Assembly (NCBI RefSeq): GCF_039832105.1
Contig: NZ_JBDOHS010000007.1
Coordinates: 109,693-173,692 of the forward strand
Source of the DNA: Dorea_A sp016295505
Lineage (GTDB): Bacteria > Bacillota > Clostridia > Lachnospirales > Lachnospiraceae
DNA length: 64,000 bases
Direction: 5' to 3'
The stretch's first letter is position 1. Each line of letters begins with the position of its first letter. This document shows positions 40,051 through 49,826 of the stretch, in pieces. A program made the position numbers and the translations under genes. The notes under the pieces are model-generated. The model made no database searches. It was not told the DNA's origin and saw nothing but the letters and a program-made list of their open reading frames with translations.

Positions 40051-41910
40051 TTAATCTGTTTTCTTACACCACAGAAAGTCATGTCCCGGAACCACAATAT
40101 CTTTCAGTTCCAGTTTTTCATCTGTCATCAGACTCCTGAAGCTTCCCTCTTCCTGCATCCACGCAGTTTTGGGCTGATCACTGAAGTTAAACAGTCCGAT
40201 CAGATATTCTCCCTGATATTCTCTGAAAATTCCCAGTATCGCATCTTCATGAACATCATAGGTATAGACATCTGCCTTCTGATCAAATACATTTTCCTGT
40301 CTCCGGATCTGTTCCAGACGATCCAGTGCCTGAAAGATAGCGCCCTCAACACTTAATACATCATGTCTGTTCTCTGCAAGTTCCCAGTGAAACTGTCCAC
40401 GGTGAATATAGCGGGAATCCTCTGCTTTTTCCGGATCCTGTTTATAACTGTAATCATTCGTCTGCCCGATTTCATCACCACTGTAAAGCATCGGAATTCC
40501 TGACTGGGTCAGCATATAGGCATGCAGCATAATATCCAGACGCACCGCTGCCTTCATTTCCTCATCACCGGAATCCTCCAGCTTCTTACCCTGAAAGCCC
40601 GCACATTCCACTCCGCACATAGATGCAATCGTCCCACAGAAACGGGCATCCTGCGTTACCGGATCGTCATTGTACAGCTCACCGCGGCTGACGCTTTCCT
40701 CCACCTTTCCGGTAAAATAATCATTCAGATATTTCTTATGCTGCGGTTCATTCATTCCCCATTTTCTTAAGGTCGGATAATCTAATCCCCAGCCGATATC
40801 ATCATGACAGCGCAGATAATTCAAAAATGTATACTGCTTGGGCAGACTGTTCACAATATCCATCTGCTGCTTCAGCAGGCGGACATCTTTCGTTGCCACA
40901 CTGTTCCATGTCGTTGCCATCGTCGTAACATTATACAGCATGTGACATTCCGGTTTCTCCACTGTTCCAAAATAAGGAACCACCTTTTCCGGTTCCATGA
41001 CCACTTCTCCCAATAAGAGTACGCTTGGGCACACAATCTCACTAATCATTCGCATCATACGAACGATCGTATGTACCTGCTTCAGATTTCGGCACTGCGT
41101 TCCCAGTTCTTTCCAGATATACGGGACTGCATCGATCCGGATGATATCCATCCCCTGGTTAGCCAGGTACAGGAAGTTATACATCATTTCGTTAAATACT
41201 CTTGGATTGCGGTAATTCAGATCCCACTGATATGGATAAAAAGTCGTCATCACATAGTGGTCCATCTCCTGCAGATAGGTAAAGTTCCCCGGTGCCGTAG
41301 TTGGAAATACCTGTGGAACCGTCTGTTCGTATCTTTCTGGGATCCTTCTGTCCTGATAGAAGAAATACCGGCTCATATACTCCCCGTCACCCTGTCTGGC
41401 ACGTCTGGCCCATTCATGATCTTCGGAAGTATGATTCATGACAAAATCCATACACAGGTTGATTCCATTCTGATGACACCTGTCCGCAAGCTCTGCAAGA
41501 TCATCCATCGTTCCAAGATCTGCTCTTACTTTCCGGAAATCAGATACTGCATATCCGCCGTCTGAACGCCCTTTCGGAGTATCCAGAAACGGCATCAGAT
41601 GAATGCAGTTTACATTACATTCCTTCAGATAAGGGAGCTTTTCTGTCACGCCTTTTATTGTACCCGCAAAATTATCAATATAAAGCATCACACCGAGCAT
41701 ATCTTTCTTTTGAAACCAATCCGTTTCTTTTTCGCGATATGCATCTCTGATTTTCAATGATTCTCTACGTTTTTTATAATACTCATACATCTGCGAACAC
41801 AGTTCAGCAAACATATCATCATTCTGATATAACTCCATATACAGCCATCTGAGTTCATCATGATGTCTGCTTAACCGTTCTTTGAATCTGACATCCTCTT
41901 TCGATTCCAT
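40051..41910 (-). CDS. amylosucrase-like GH13 enzyme
   Basis: The 619-residue GH13 protein shows the amylosucrase order of motifs: DFVMNHTSEDHEWARRA, the nucleophile Asp in GMDIIRIDAVPYIWKELG, the acid/base Glu in LLLGEVVMEPEKVVPYFG and RCHDDIGWGLDYPTLRKWG. Amylosucrases transfer or release glucose from sucrose. As the last gene of an operon with alpha-galactosidase it probably handles the sucrose left after galactose is removed from raffinose (inference). No signal peptide, so it is cytoplasmic. Confidence 0.82.
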   Translation of the reverse strand: MESKEDVRFKERLSRHHDELRWLYMELYQNDDMFAELCSQMYEYYKKRRESLKIRDAYREKETDWFQKKDMLGVMLYIDNFAGTIKGVTEKLPYLKECNVNCIHLMPFLDTPKGRSDGGYAVSDFRKVRADLGTMDDLAELADRCHQNGINLCMDFVMNHTSEDHEWARRARQGDGEYMSRYFFYQDRRIPERYEQTVPQVFPTTAPGNFTYLQEMDHYVMTTFYPYQWDLNYRNPRVFNEMMYNFLYLANQGMDIIRIDAVPYIWKELGTQCRNLKQVHTIVRMMRMISEIVCPSVLLLGEVVMEPEKVVPYFGTVEKPECHMLYNVTTMATTWNSVATKDVRLLKQQMDIVNSLPKQYTFLNYLRCHDDIGWGLDYPTLRKWGMNEPQHKKYLNDYFTGKVEESVSRGELYNDDPVTQDARFCGTIASMCGVECAGFQGKKLEDSGDEEMKAAVRLDIMLHAYMLTQSGIPMLYSGDEIGQTNDYSYKQDPEKAEDSRYIHRGQFHWELAENRHDVLSVEGAIFQALDRLEQIRRQENVFDQKADVYTYDVHEDAILGIFREYQGEYLIGLFNFSDQPKTAWMQEEGSFRSLMTDEKLELKDIVVPGHDFLWCKKTD

Positions 41911-41937
41911 TGTCTTTATCCTCTCCTGAATTGTTCT

Positions 41938-44121
41938 CTATTCAAAGATTTCAAAATGCAGCTGATATCCCTGATATTCTCCGGTTTCTACCGGAACAGG
42001 AATTCCTGCGTCCATCAGAGCTGCTCCGCTGTACATTTTTCCGGTATTTTTCTCCTGATACATCTCACCTGCATTCAGTCCTCTCATTTTTACATAATTG
42101 ACCGTCATATTTCCATGAATCTCCTGCATCACCACATTCAAAAGAGCCTCTTTTCCATCCTCCGATGCAAATTCCCATGCACATATTTCATCGTGAAACG
42201 GATCAGACAGACGATAATACTTTCCATTTTGAATCAATGGTGCATATTTGTGATAATCTGCAATCTGCTTTTTGACTTCTTCCTTCTCTTCCTTCGTCAG
42301 CGCACCAAGATCCAGCTCATAACCGAATGTTCCGGCCATCGCTGTAATCCCTCGTGTCTTCATTGATACAGTTCTTCCGGTCTGATGATTTGGTACAGCC
42401 GACACATGAGAGCCTACTGCGGAAACCGGGTAACCAAAAGAAGTTCCATACTGAATTTTCAGGCGATCTATGGCATCTGTATTATCGCTGCACCAGATCT
42501 GCGGCGTATAATATAACATTCCGGCATCAAACCTTCCACCACCGCCGCTGCATCCTTCGATCAGCATGTCCGGATATCTCTGTACCAGCCGTTCCAGAAA
42601 TTCATATACCCCCAGAACATAATCGTACATAACTCTTCCCTGATCTTTTACAGACACCGAATAGATATCCATCAGGCTTCGGTTCATATCCCATTTTACA
42701 TATTCAATATTGCCCTGATCCAGAATCTTACAGATCTGTTCGTAGACATAATCTACCACTTCTTTTCTTGAAAAGTCCAATACCAGCTGATTTCTCGCAC
42801 GCACCGGAGCTCTCCCCGGAATTGCCAGTGCCCAGTCCGGATATGTCCGGTACAGATCACTGTCTTCAGATATCATTTCCGGTTCAATCCAGATGCCGAA
42901 TTTGATGCCAAGATCATTGATCTTCTGAATCAGATCTCCTAATGTTCCACCAAGTTTTTCTTCATTTACATACCAGTCGCCAAGTCCGCTGTTATCATCT
43001 TCTCTTTTTCCAAACCAGCCGTCGTCCATCACCAGCATCTCAATATCAGCTTCTTTTGCATGCTTTGCAAGCTCATAGATCGACTCTCCTGAAAAGTCAA
43101 AGTAAGACGCTTCCCAGCTGTTGATCAGTACCGGGCGAACCGTTTCTTTATATTTTCCACGACACACATGATGACGAATACACGAATGCAGATTTTGAGA
43201 CAGCTGATTTAATCCTTTATCCGTAAATGTAATGATTACTTCCGGACAATAAAAAGTTTCTCCTTCTTCCAGTGGATAACGGAACATCTCCTCCTGAAGC
43301 CCCATCAGGATACGTGTTTGATTAAACTGATCTTTCTGTGCCTCTCCCTGAAAATTTCCGCTGTATACAAATGACATTGCATAACCACATCCAACATCTT
43401 CTGTTGTCCCTTTTTCCGCAAGGATCATCATTGGATTATACTGATGACTGGAAGCTCCTCTTCTGCTTCCGATCACCTGACTTCCATGAACAACAGGAAC
43501 TCTCTGAAAATTACGTTCCATTGCATGACGCCCGTAAAATGTAATCAGATCATACTCTCCATACAGAAAATCAAGGCATGCGGACTGAGCCTTCTCCAGA
43601 TAGATTTTTCCAGATCCACCGTTAATAATCTCTGCACTCCTGGTAATCACATCCAGGTCCGTAAGTACTCCATATAATAGATTGACCTGGAGACCCGTTA
43701 CCCGGTCCTCCAGCTCAATTTTTAACGTCTGGGCCTCTTCTTCATCCGCATATACTGCCGGAAGACCGGGAAGTCTATATTTTCCTTTTGTAATCTCATA
43801 TCCCCTGTATCTCAGATCACAACTGAACGTACCATCCGCATTTTCAACAGATAGAGCCACACTTCTGTAATCTCCATTTCCGAGACAGGGAAATTCCTGA
43901 GGCAGGGAATCCATAGAATATGTTCTGTCATTTCCTGCATCATACGGATTACCGGAAAATCCTCTGTCATAATAAGTCAACAGGTAATCCATACATCCCG
44001 TTACTTTTTTCCCGTAGTACAGATGCAAAAGGAATCCATAGTCATCTACCTTCATCTGATAAGTTGTTGTCATTGTATGTATCGTAAATGTTCTGTCTGT
44101 TTGACAATAGATAATTCCCAT
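41938..44121 (-). CDS. aga: GH36 alpha-galactosidase
   Basis: The 727-residue cytoplasmic enzyme has an N-terminal beta-sandwich and a (beta/alpha)8 barrel with the nucleophile Asp in YVKWDMNRSLMD (about 475) and the acid/base Asp in WCSDNTDAIDRL (about 545), plus EGCSGGGGRFD. It removes alpha-1,6-galactose from melibiose, raffinose and stachyose. It lies 27 bases before the GH13 gene and after the ABC permeases, all in one operon. Confidence 0.95.
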   Translation of the reverse strand: MGIIYCQTDRTFTIHTMTTTYQMKVDDYGFLLHLYYGKKVTGCMDYLLTYYDRGFSGNPYDAGNDRTYSMDSLPQEFPCLGNGDYRSVALSVENADGTFSCDLRYRGYEITKGKYRLPGLPAVYADEEEAQTLKIELEDRVTGLQVNLLYGVLTDLDVITRSAEIINGGSGKIYLEKAQSACLDFLYGEYDLITFYGRHAMERNFQRVPVVHGSQVIGSRRGASSHQYNPMMILAEKGTTEDVGCGYAMSFVYSGNFQGEAQKDQFNQTRILMGLQEEMFRYPLEEGETFYCPEVIITFTDKGLNQLSQNLHSCIRHHVCRGKYKETVRPVLINSWEASYFDFSGESIYELAKHAKEADIEMLVMDDGWFGKREDDNSGLGDWYVNEEKLGGTLGDLIQKINDLGIKFGIWIEPEMISEDSDLYRTYPDWALAIPGRAPVRARNQLVLDFSRKEVVDYVYEQICKILDQGNIEYVKWDMNRSLMDIYSVSVKDQGRVMYDYVLGVYEFLERLVQRYPDMLIEGCSGGGGRFDAGMLYYTPQIWCSDNTDAIDRLKIQYGTSFGYPVSAVGSHVSAVPNHQTGRTVSMKTRGITAMAGTFGYELDLGALTKEEKEEVKKQIADYHKYAPLIQNGKYYRLSDPFHDEICAWEFASEDGKEALLNVVMQEIHGNMTVNYVKMRGLNAGEMYQEKNTGKMYSGAALMDAGIPVPVETGEYQGYQLHFEIFE

Positions 44122-44158
44122 AGCGATTCTCCTTTTTAATGATGTAATATTTTAAGAA

Positions 44159-45004
44159 TTATTTAACTGCACCATTTACTACACCGTTCAAAATCTGCTT
44201 CTGACAGATCAGATAGAAGATCAGAATTGGTAACAATGCAAGCAGATATGATGCAAATGCCAGATTGTAATTGGTTCCAAACTGTGTCTGGAAGTTCAGC
44301 TGTGCCAGCGGCAACGTTGTATTGCCGGAACCTGACATGATAACCAGCGGTGTCATAACATCATTCCATGTTCCGAGCGCTGTCAGTACTGCAACCGTCG
44401 CATGCATCGGCTTCATAATCGGAAAGATCACCTTCCAGTACGTTGTCCATGTGGTGGCGCCATCCACACATGCAGCTTCTTCCAGAGCCATTGGGATATT
44501 GGTAAGATATCCGGAATAGAGGAGCACATTCATCGGCATATAGAATACAACATATAGTATAATCACACCCGCCATATTTGCAAGTCCCATCTGTGCCGTC
44601 TGCTTTACCAGAGGCATCATCAGAATTGCGAATGGAACAAACATACCGCTGACTACATAGAAGTAAATTCCTTTGTAAAATTTACTGTGTGCCTTATTTC
44701 TTCCGATTGCATATCCGAGCAGTGAATGAATCAGGATAGACAGTATAACGGTAATCATCGTAATCAGGATACTGTTTCCGAGAGAGTGCCAGAAATCTGT
44801 TACTTCCATTGCTTCTTTAAAATTATTCAGACTCCAGCTTTTCGGAAGAGACAGGATTCCGGCAATGCTGTTTGTCATCTCTGAAGGCTGCTTAAATGCG
44901 ATCATAATCGTCATATATAATGGAAATGCTACAGTGATCAATCCCAGAATCAATAAAATTGTCAAAGGCCAGTTTACTCTTTCTTTTCCTATGTTCTTTT
45001 TCAT
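44159..45004 (-). CDS. msmG: sugar ABC transporter permease, MsmG/RafG type
   Basis: The 281-residue CUT1 permease has about six membrane helices and the EAA loop EEAACVDGATTWTTYWKVIFP that docks the ATPase. It overlaps its partner permease gene by one base (TAATG-type junction). It serves the raffinose/melibiose uptake system. Confidence 0.92.
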   Translation of the reverse strand: MKKNIGKERVNWPLTILLILGLITVAFPLYMTIMIAFKQPSEMTNSIAGILSLPKSWSLNNFKEAMEVTDFWHSLGNSILITMITVILSILIHSLLGYAIGRNKAHSKFYKGIYFYVVSGMFVPFAILMMPLVKQTAQMGLANMAGVIILYVVFYMPMNVLLYSGYLTNIPMALEEAACVDGATTWTTYWKVIFPIMKPMHATVAVLTALGTWNDVMTPLVIMSGSGNTTLPLAQLNFQTQFGTNYNLAFASYLLALLPILIFYLICQKQILNGVVNGAVK

Positions 45005-45882
45005 TACAACTGCTCCTCCTTCTTACCGGTGATCGTCATCTGGAATGCAGAAAGTACCACAATTACAATAAAGAAGATTACTGCATTGGCACTCTGGAAT
45101 CCAAACTGTCCGCCGCCCATACCATTGTTATAAATCAGATAAGAGATAGATTCTGTGCTCTGAGCCGGTCCACCTTTGGTCAATGCCATAATCTGATCAA
45201 ATACCATCAGGAAGTTCTTCACACAAAGTACCATATTGATGGAGAAGAACGGAATAATCAGTGGAAATGTCAGATGCTGAAATTTTCTGAATCCAGTTGC
45301 TCCGTCAATTGCTCCCGCTTCATACACATCCTCCGGAACTGTCTGCAGACCGGATATATATATGATAGTATTCATAGCAATAGACTGCCATGCACATACA
45401 ATTACGACCGCAATCCAGGCCAGTTTTGTATTGGACAACATACTGGAAGAAAATGTACTGCTTCCAATCATCTCTCCAAATGCAGGGAGAATATAGGTAA
45501 AGAAATAGTTGAAAATATAACCGACAACCAATGCTCCAAGTACATTCGGGATAAAGTAGGCACCCCTCAGTGTACTCTTGAATTTAATCTTACTGTTTAA
45601 TCCCAGTGCAAGCAGAAGACTGACTACATTGGTCAAAATTGTTGCAACAATCGCAAGTTTAAACGTAAAAAGATAAGAATGTCCCACTCGGATATCCGTA
45701 AACAGATCTATATAATTTCGAAGCCCTACCCAGTCAAAGCTTCCGTATCCACGGAAGTTTGTAAAACTGTAGATCACGCCCTTAATCAGCGGCAATGTGT
45801 TAAAACAGAAAAACAGAGCCACGATCGGTATCGTAATCAGTAAAAATGTCCGCTCTCTGCCGTTCATTTGCTTTTTCTTCAT
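45004..45882 (-). CDS. msmF: sugar ABC transporter permease, MsmF/RafF type
   Basis: The 292-residue CUT1 permease has about six helices and the EAA loop YEAGAIDGATGFRKFQHLTFP. The short cytoplasmic head KKKQMNGRERTFL is typical. It forms a heterodimer with the MsmG-type protein encoded next. Confidence 0.92.
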   Translation of the reverse strand: MKKKQMNGRERTFLLITIPIVALFFCFNTLPLIKGVIYSFTNFRGYGSFDWVGLRNYIDLFTDIRVGHSYLFTFKLAIVATILTNVVSLLLALGLNSKIKFKSTLRGAYFIPNVLGALVVGYIFNYFFTYILPAFGEMIGSSTFSSSMLSNTKLAWIAVVIVCAWQSIAMNTIIYISGLQTVPEDVYEAGAIDGATGFRKFQHLTFPLIIPFFSINMVLCVKNFLMVFDQIMALTKGGPAQSTESISYLIYNNGMGGGQFGFQSANAVIFFIVIVVLSAFQMTITGKKEEQL

Positions 45883-45900
45883 TTTCTATCTCTCCTTCCC

Positions 45901-47193
45901 CTAATTTTCATTTGCATGTTCTTTTTCGTAATCCTGAACTTTCTGGATAATATCACGATTGTATCTTATCCAATCCTTGTCAAATTTCTTAAGAAATGCA
46001 TCTGTGTCTTTTTTCATGAGGAATGTCTGAATCTGTGCATCAACTGACATTTCTGACGGATAATAGTGATCCTGATAGTCTGCCATTCTTCCTTCTTCAA
46101 TATAGGTTCTCATTCCATCCAGCATAGAAGACAGTTCGAAATCACCTTCTTTACAAGGTACTGCATTCTGTGCATCCAGGTAAGCCTGTACACTTTCATC
46201 CTTCAAAAGGAAATCCAACACCTCATAGGCAGCTTCCTTATTTTCACAGTCTGCCATTACACAGAACTGCAGGTCAATACCGGAATTCAGTACATTATCC
46301 TCTTCCTTATCATTTGCCGGCATTACAAAAGAATCAATATCCATGTCCGGATTTACCGTCTGAATCTGAGGTACTGCATAGCTTCCGATCGGATACATCG
46401 CTGCTTCTCCATTTGCAAAGGCCGTACAGGCTCCATTATAGTCATAAGCAAACGGATCATCCGGTCCGTACTGAATAGTTTCCAGCATTTTTTCAGCAGT
46501 TTCTCTGTATTCATCTGTAAATGTTGTCTCACCTTTGTTCACCTGACGGCATACATCGATGGGTGCGAGACCTACTGCAAGCGCATTCCACGGTGCAAGA
46601 CAGGTCCATGTGTCCTTAAAACCGAAATACATCGGCAATATACCTTCTGACTGAATCTGTTCACACAGGCTCATGAATTCATCCCATGTTTCCGGGATTT
46701 CCCATCCATGTTCTTCAAACATTTCACGATTGTAAAGAATTCCGGCTGCGTTTGCAACATAAGGAACGGCATAAGTCCCCTCCAGCGGTACAAATTCCAG
46801 TGCCTTATCAATATCCCTGTATGCCTGTTTAATATCATTCAATCCTTCAAAGTCTGATATATCCATAAGGATCTCAGCATCCATGAAATTAGAAAAATTC
46901 ACGTCACCACCGATTCCGATAATGTCCGGATTATCTTCCCGGATAAATCTCGTTTTCAGCACTGTCATTGCATCATTTGGCGATTCAATCGTCAGATGAA
47001 TATCATCATGTGTTTCATTGAACTTTTCTTCAATCTGTTCAAATGTTTTTACCGCCTCAGGTTTGTACTGAACAAGATTAATCTCTATTTTTCCGTCGCT
47101 TTTGTCTTTTGTTCCACAACCCTGAAGAGCCATGGCCGCAACCATACAGAGGATCAGTCCTGTACTGATTAATTTTTTTCCTCTTTTATACAT
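45901..47193 (-). CDS. msmE: sugar-binding lipoprotein, MsmE type
   Basis: The 430-residue protein has a lipoprotein signal with lipobox ALQGC at about residue 26 and a family-1 extracellular solute-binding fold (VTNEEAAMY-like segment FANGEAAMYPIGSYA near 250). It is the first gene of the operon and captures the alpha-galactoside for the permeases. No ATPase gene follows in the operon. Confidence 0.93.
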   Translation of the reverse strand: MYKRGKKLISTGLILCMVAAMALQGCGTKDKSDGKIEINLVQYKPEAVKTFEQIEEKFNETHDDIHLTIESPNDAMTVLKTRFIREDNPDIIGIGGDVNFSNFMDAEILMDISDFEGLNDIKQAYRDIDKALEFVPLEGTYAVPYVANAAGILYNREMFEEHGWEIPETWDEFMSLCEQIQSEGILPMYFGFKDTWTCLAPWNALAVGLAPIDVCRQVNKGETTFTDEYRETAEKMLETIQYGPDDPFAYDYNGACTAFANGEAAMYPIGSYAVPQIQTVNPDMDIDSFVMPANDKEEDNVLNSGIDLQFCVMADCENKEAAYEVLDFLLKDESVQAYLDAQNAVPCKEGDFELSSMLDGMRTYIEEGRMADYQDHYYPSEMSVDAQIQTFLMKKDTDAFLKKFDKDWIRYNRDIIQKVQDYEKEHANEN

Positions 47194-47378
47194 CTCTCAT
47201 TTACTCCTTTCCAACATGTTTGTCGGCTTTTCTCCTGATTATCCCGGGATTATGTTGCATTTCATCAGGTTTTTTTCGTTTTTCTTTTTCACAAAAAAAT
47301 TGTAACATGCCTTTATGCGTCCATAAATATCCATATTTCTCTTGTTTTATATCAAAATACAACTTTTTTCCCGATATA

Positions 47379-47408
47379 TTGAACTATGCAAGCATTTTGG
47401 TATATAAT
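47379..47408 (+). promoter_or_regulatory. promoter of the AraC-type regulator
   Basis: TTGAAC (47379-47384), an 18-base spacer and TATAAT (47403-47408), 27 bases before the ATG. The 242-base divergent region also holds a small palindrome ATCCCGGGAT at about 47241-47250. Confidence 0.7.
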
Positions 47409-47435
47409 ACAAAAAAATCACCAAAGGAGGGCATT

Positions 47436-48293
47436 ATGAACAACGTACTTTTTTCTGTTTTTCCCAATGAAAACTTTGTTGACCTGGGACTCTACCAGTA
47501 TGGCTGGGAACACTGTAAGCCTTCCCATTCTTTTGGTCCTGCTGCCAGAAATCACTACCTGTTTCATTATGTAATATCCGGAACCGGAAAATTGCTCGTA
47601 GACAAATCTCCGGGAAACACCGTAGAATATCAGATCAAAAGCGGACAGGGCTTTATGCTGTTTCCACATCAGATCAATACCTATATTGCTGATCACGATC
47701 TTCCCTGGGAATATGTCTGGATTGAATTCGATGGACTGAGAGCCAGAGAAGCTATCGAAATCGCAGGGCTAAGACCGGACAATCCGGTATATCATGCAGG
47801 CTCCAAGGATCTGAGAAATGATATGATGAATGAAATGCTGTATATCGTCCAGCATTCTACAGAATCTCCCATGCACCTGATCGGGCATCTGTTTCTTTTT
47901 CTTGACTATTTTATGCGTTCCGCACATTCAGTCAGATTAAATCAAGGAGGAAAATTGAGAGATTTCTATATTAAAGAAGCTCTTACCTTTATAGAACAAA
48001 ATTTCCAGAATGATATCACAGTGGAAGACATCGCTGATTCCTGCGGACTGAATCGCAGCTACTTCGGGAAAATATTTCATGATATCATTGGCAAATCTCC
48101 GCAGGAATTTCTGATCAGCTACCGCATGACAAAAGCAGCCGAACTCTTAAAACTAACAGGTCTGTCCGTTGCGGATATCGGAAATGCCGTCGGATATCCG
48201 AACCAGCTGCATTTCTCGCGTGCATTTAAAAAAGTATATGGAATATCACCAAGAAACTGGCGCAATGAAAATCGACTGGAACCTTTAAAGTAA
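47436..48293 (+). CDS. msmR: AraC-family regulator of the raffinose operon (MsmR/RafR type)
   Basis: The 285-residue protein has an N-terminal cupin-like sugar-sensing domain (about 10-150; HYLFHYVISGTGKLLVD) and a C-terminal double helix-turn-helix (about 185-283; VEDIADSCGLNRSYFGKIF and GNAVGYPNQLHFSRAFKKVYGISP). AAAGGAGG lies before the ATG at 47436; an open frame upstream to 47220 is not needed. It is divergent from msmE and probably activates the operon. Confidence 0.9.
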   Translation: MNNVLFSVFPNENFVDLGLYQYGWEHCKPSHSFGPAARNHYLFHYVISGTGKLLVDKSPGNTVEYQIKSGQGFMLFPHQINTYIADHDLPWEYVWIEFDGLRAREAIEIAGLRPDNPVYHAGSKDLRNDMMNEMLYIVQHSTESPMHLIGHLFLFLDYFMRSAHSVRLNQGGKLRDFYIKEALTFIEQNFQNDITVEDIADSCGLNRSYFGKIFHDIIGKSPQEFLISYRMTKAAELLKLTGLSVADIGNAVGYPNQLHFSRAFKKVYGISPRNWRNENRLEPLK

Positions 48294-48302
48294 TCCTGCA
48301 TT

Positions 48303-48830
48303 CTACACCATCCATCCGGCCAGCAGTACACTTGCAGCAATGCCTGCAAAAGTTGCAAAAAGAGCACCTCCGAGCGTGTACCTCGTTTTTGTGACTTTTG
48401 CGGTCATGTAATATACGCTCATTGTATAAAAAACCGTCTCCGTGCAGGACATACTGATGGAAGCAATAAGACCAATATATGAATCCGTCCCATATTCCTT
48501 ATACACATCCAGAAGAAGACTTGTCGCAGCGGACGACGAAAACAATTTCACTACCGTAAGCGGAACCAACTCCCCCGGGAATCCAATCCTTTCAGAAAAC
48601 ATGCCGATCATATCTGACAGAAAATCCAGGAATCCGGAAGCTCTTAATATTCCGACGGCCACCATCAGACCAACCAGCGTCGGCATGATCCTGATCACAG
48701 TAAAAAATCCACTTTTGGCACCTTTGACAAAAGTATCATATACATTGACCTTCATTAAAAGTCCATAACAGATAATCCCAAAAATCACAAGCGGCACAAT
48801 AAAATCCGCCAGATATAATACGAACTTCAT
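48303..48830 (-). CDS. spmB: spore maturation protein B
   Basis: The 175-residue membrane protein has the Gate/nucleoside-recognition fold with IMPTLVGLMVAVGILRASG and the SpmB motif SSSAATSLLLDVYKEYGTDS. SpmA and SpmB are needed for spore core dehydration. I start at the ATG at 48830 (GGGAG at 7 bases) rather than a TTG at 48854. Normally it follows spmA on the same strand; here it is divergent from it. Confidence 0.92.
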   Translation of the reverse strand: MKFVLYLADFIVPLVIFGIICYGLLMKVNVYDTFVKGAKSGFFTVIRIMPTLVGLMVAVGILRASGFLDFLSDMIGMFSERIGFPGELVPLTVVKLFSSSAATSLLLDVYKEYGTDSYIGLIASISMSCTETVFYTMSVYYMTAKVTKTRYTLGGALFATFAGIAASVLLAGWMV

Positions 48831-48880
48831 TCCTAAACTCCCTGTTATCCACAATATCCACTTAAAATATATGCATAACT

Positions 48881-48948
48881 ACAGGGGAATTTTCATTGGG
48901 GACGGAGGATTTTTAAAAATCCTCCGTCCCCAATGAAAATTCCCCTGT
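48881..48948. repeat. 68-bp perfect palindrome (copy B)
   Basis: Two perfect 34-base arms: ACAGGGGAATTTTCATT followed by GGGGACGGAGGATTTTT, then the exact complement. It fills the gap between divergent spmB and spmA. DnaA-box-like TTATCCACA (48845-48853) lies on one side and TAATCCACA/TTTTCCACA on the other (about 48958-48977). Confidence 0.92.
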
Positions 48949-49013
48949 CCCTTTTTAATAATCCACATTTTCCACACATATAATATAACAATTTCCACCT
49001 TAAGGTGACAACT

Positions 49014-49628
49014 ATGTTAAATTATCTCTGGGCCGGTATGATTCTGACCGGGATCATATATGCTGCTTTTACCGGGCGAATGCCGGACATCACCAATGCT
49101 GCCGTGGATTCTTCTAAGGAAGCTATTGCTCTGTGCATTACCATGATGGGAATCATGTCTTTCTGGGTCGGAATCATGGAGATAGCCTCCAAATCCGGTA
49201 TTATCAAGTCTGCTTCCGAAAAAATACTTCCTTTTATACAATTTCTATTTCCGGATCTTCCTCTAAACCACCCCTCTATAGGCCACATTACCACCAATAT
49301 TATCGCCAATATCCTGGGGCTTGGCTGGGCAGCAACACCTGCCGGTCTGAAGGCAATGGAAGAACTGGAACATCTGGAAGAGGATCGAAGGCTTGGTCTC
49401 CTCTCAGGACCGGTCCGTAAAAAAGGAGTTGCCAGTAATGAAATGTGTTCTTTTCTGATCCTTAATATTTCTTCACTTCAGCTGATTCCCGTGAATGTAA
49501 TTGCGTATCGGAGCCAATACGGAAGTGTCAATCCTGCCGCAATTGTCGGTGCCGGAATTATCGCTACATCTGTGAGTACTCTGGCTGCTATTCTGTATTG
49601 TAAACTGTTTGAACATGACAACAGCTAA
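49014..49628 (+). CDS. spmA: spore maturation protein A
   Basis: The 204-residue membrane protein has the SpmA features MTMMGIMSFWVGIMEIA-like segment, HITTNIIANILGLGWAATPAGLKAM and SNEMCSFLILNISSLQL. The ATG at 49014 is preceded by AAGG at 8 bases. It is transcribed away from spmB. See the finding on this arrangement. Confidence 0.93.
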   Translation: MLNYLWAGMILTGIIYAAFTGRMPDITNAAVDSSKEAIALCITMMGIMSFWVGIMEIASKSGIIKSASEKILPFIQFLFPDLPLNHPSIGHITTNIIANILGLGWAATPAGLKAMEELEHLEEDRRLGLLSGPVRKKGVASNEMCSFLILNISSLQLIPVNVIAYRSQYGSVNPAAIVGAGIIATSVSTLAAILYCKLFEHDNS

Positions 49629-49648
49629 AAAATTCCCGGCACAAAAAT

Positions 49649-49690
49649 AACGGGATATCACACATGAAACTCATTGTCTGATATCCCGTT
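49649..49690 (-). terminator. terminator on the minus strand, after the 23-codon gene
   Basis: A 12-bp stem AACGGGATATCA / TGATATCCCGTT with an 18-base loop is followed on the minus strand by ATTTTTG. It lies 21 bases after spmA on the other strand, where no T run follows. Confidence 0.65.
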
Positions 49691-49754
49691 ACGGATGATC
49701 TGCTATATTACTCATTTCTATCTACCTTCGAATGAACATTATCTTCCTGTTTTT

Positions 49755-49826
49755 CTACACAACAGTTCTAAAGCTTTCATAATATTCTTCCAGCATTGTT
49801 CTGATCTTTCTCATCTTCATCTTCAT
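49755..49826 (-). CDS. candidate 23-residue peptide gene
   Basis: An ATG with AGGAGG 8 bases upstream opens a 23-codon frame beginning MKMKMRKIRTMLEEYY and ending in two Val before TAG. The peptide is basic at the front and amphipathic, without Cys or a signal peptide. TTGACA occurs upstream (near 49861) but no clear -10. A terminator hairpin follows. It could be a regulatory or leader peptide; not recognised. Confidence 0.4.
   Translation of the reverse strand: MKMKMRKIRTMLEEYYESFRTVV

Noticed and set aside
47220..47435. Upstream extension of the AraC-type regulator by about 72 codons.
   Set aside because: The extension crosses the promoter (TTGAAC-18-TATAAT) and a good ribosome binding site precedes the ATG at 47436.
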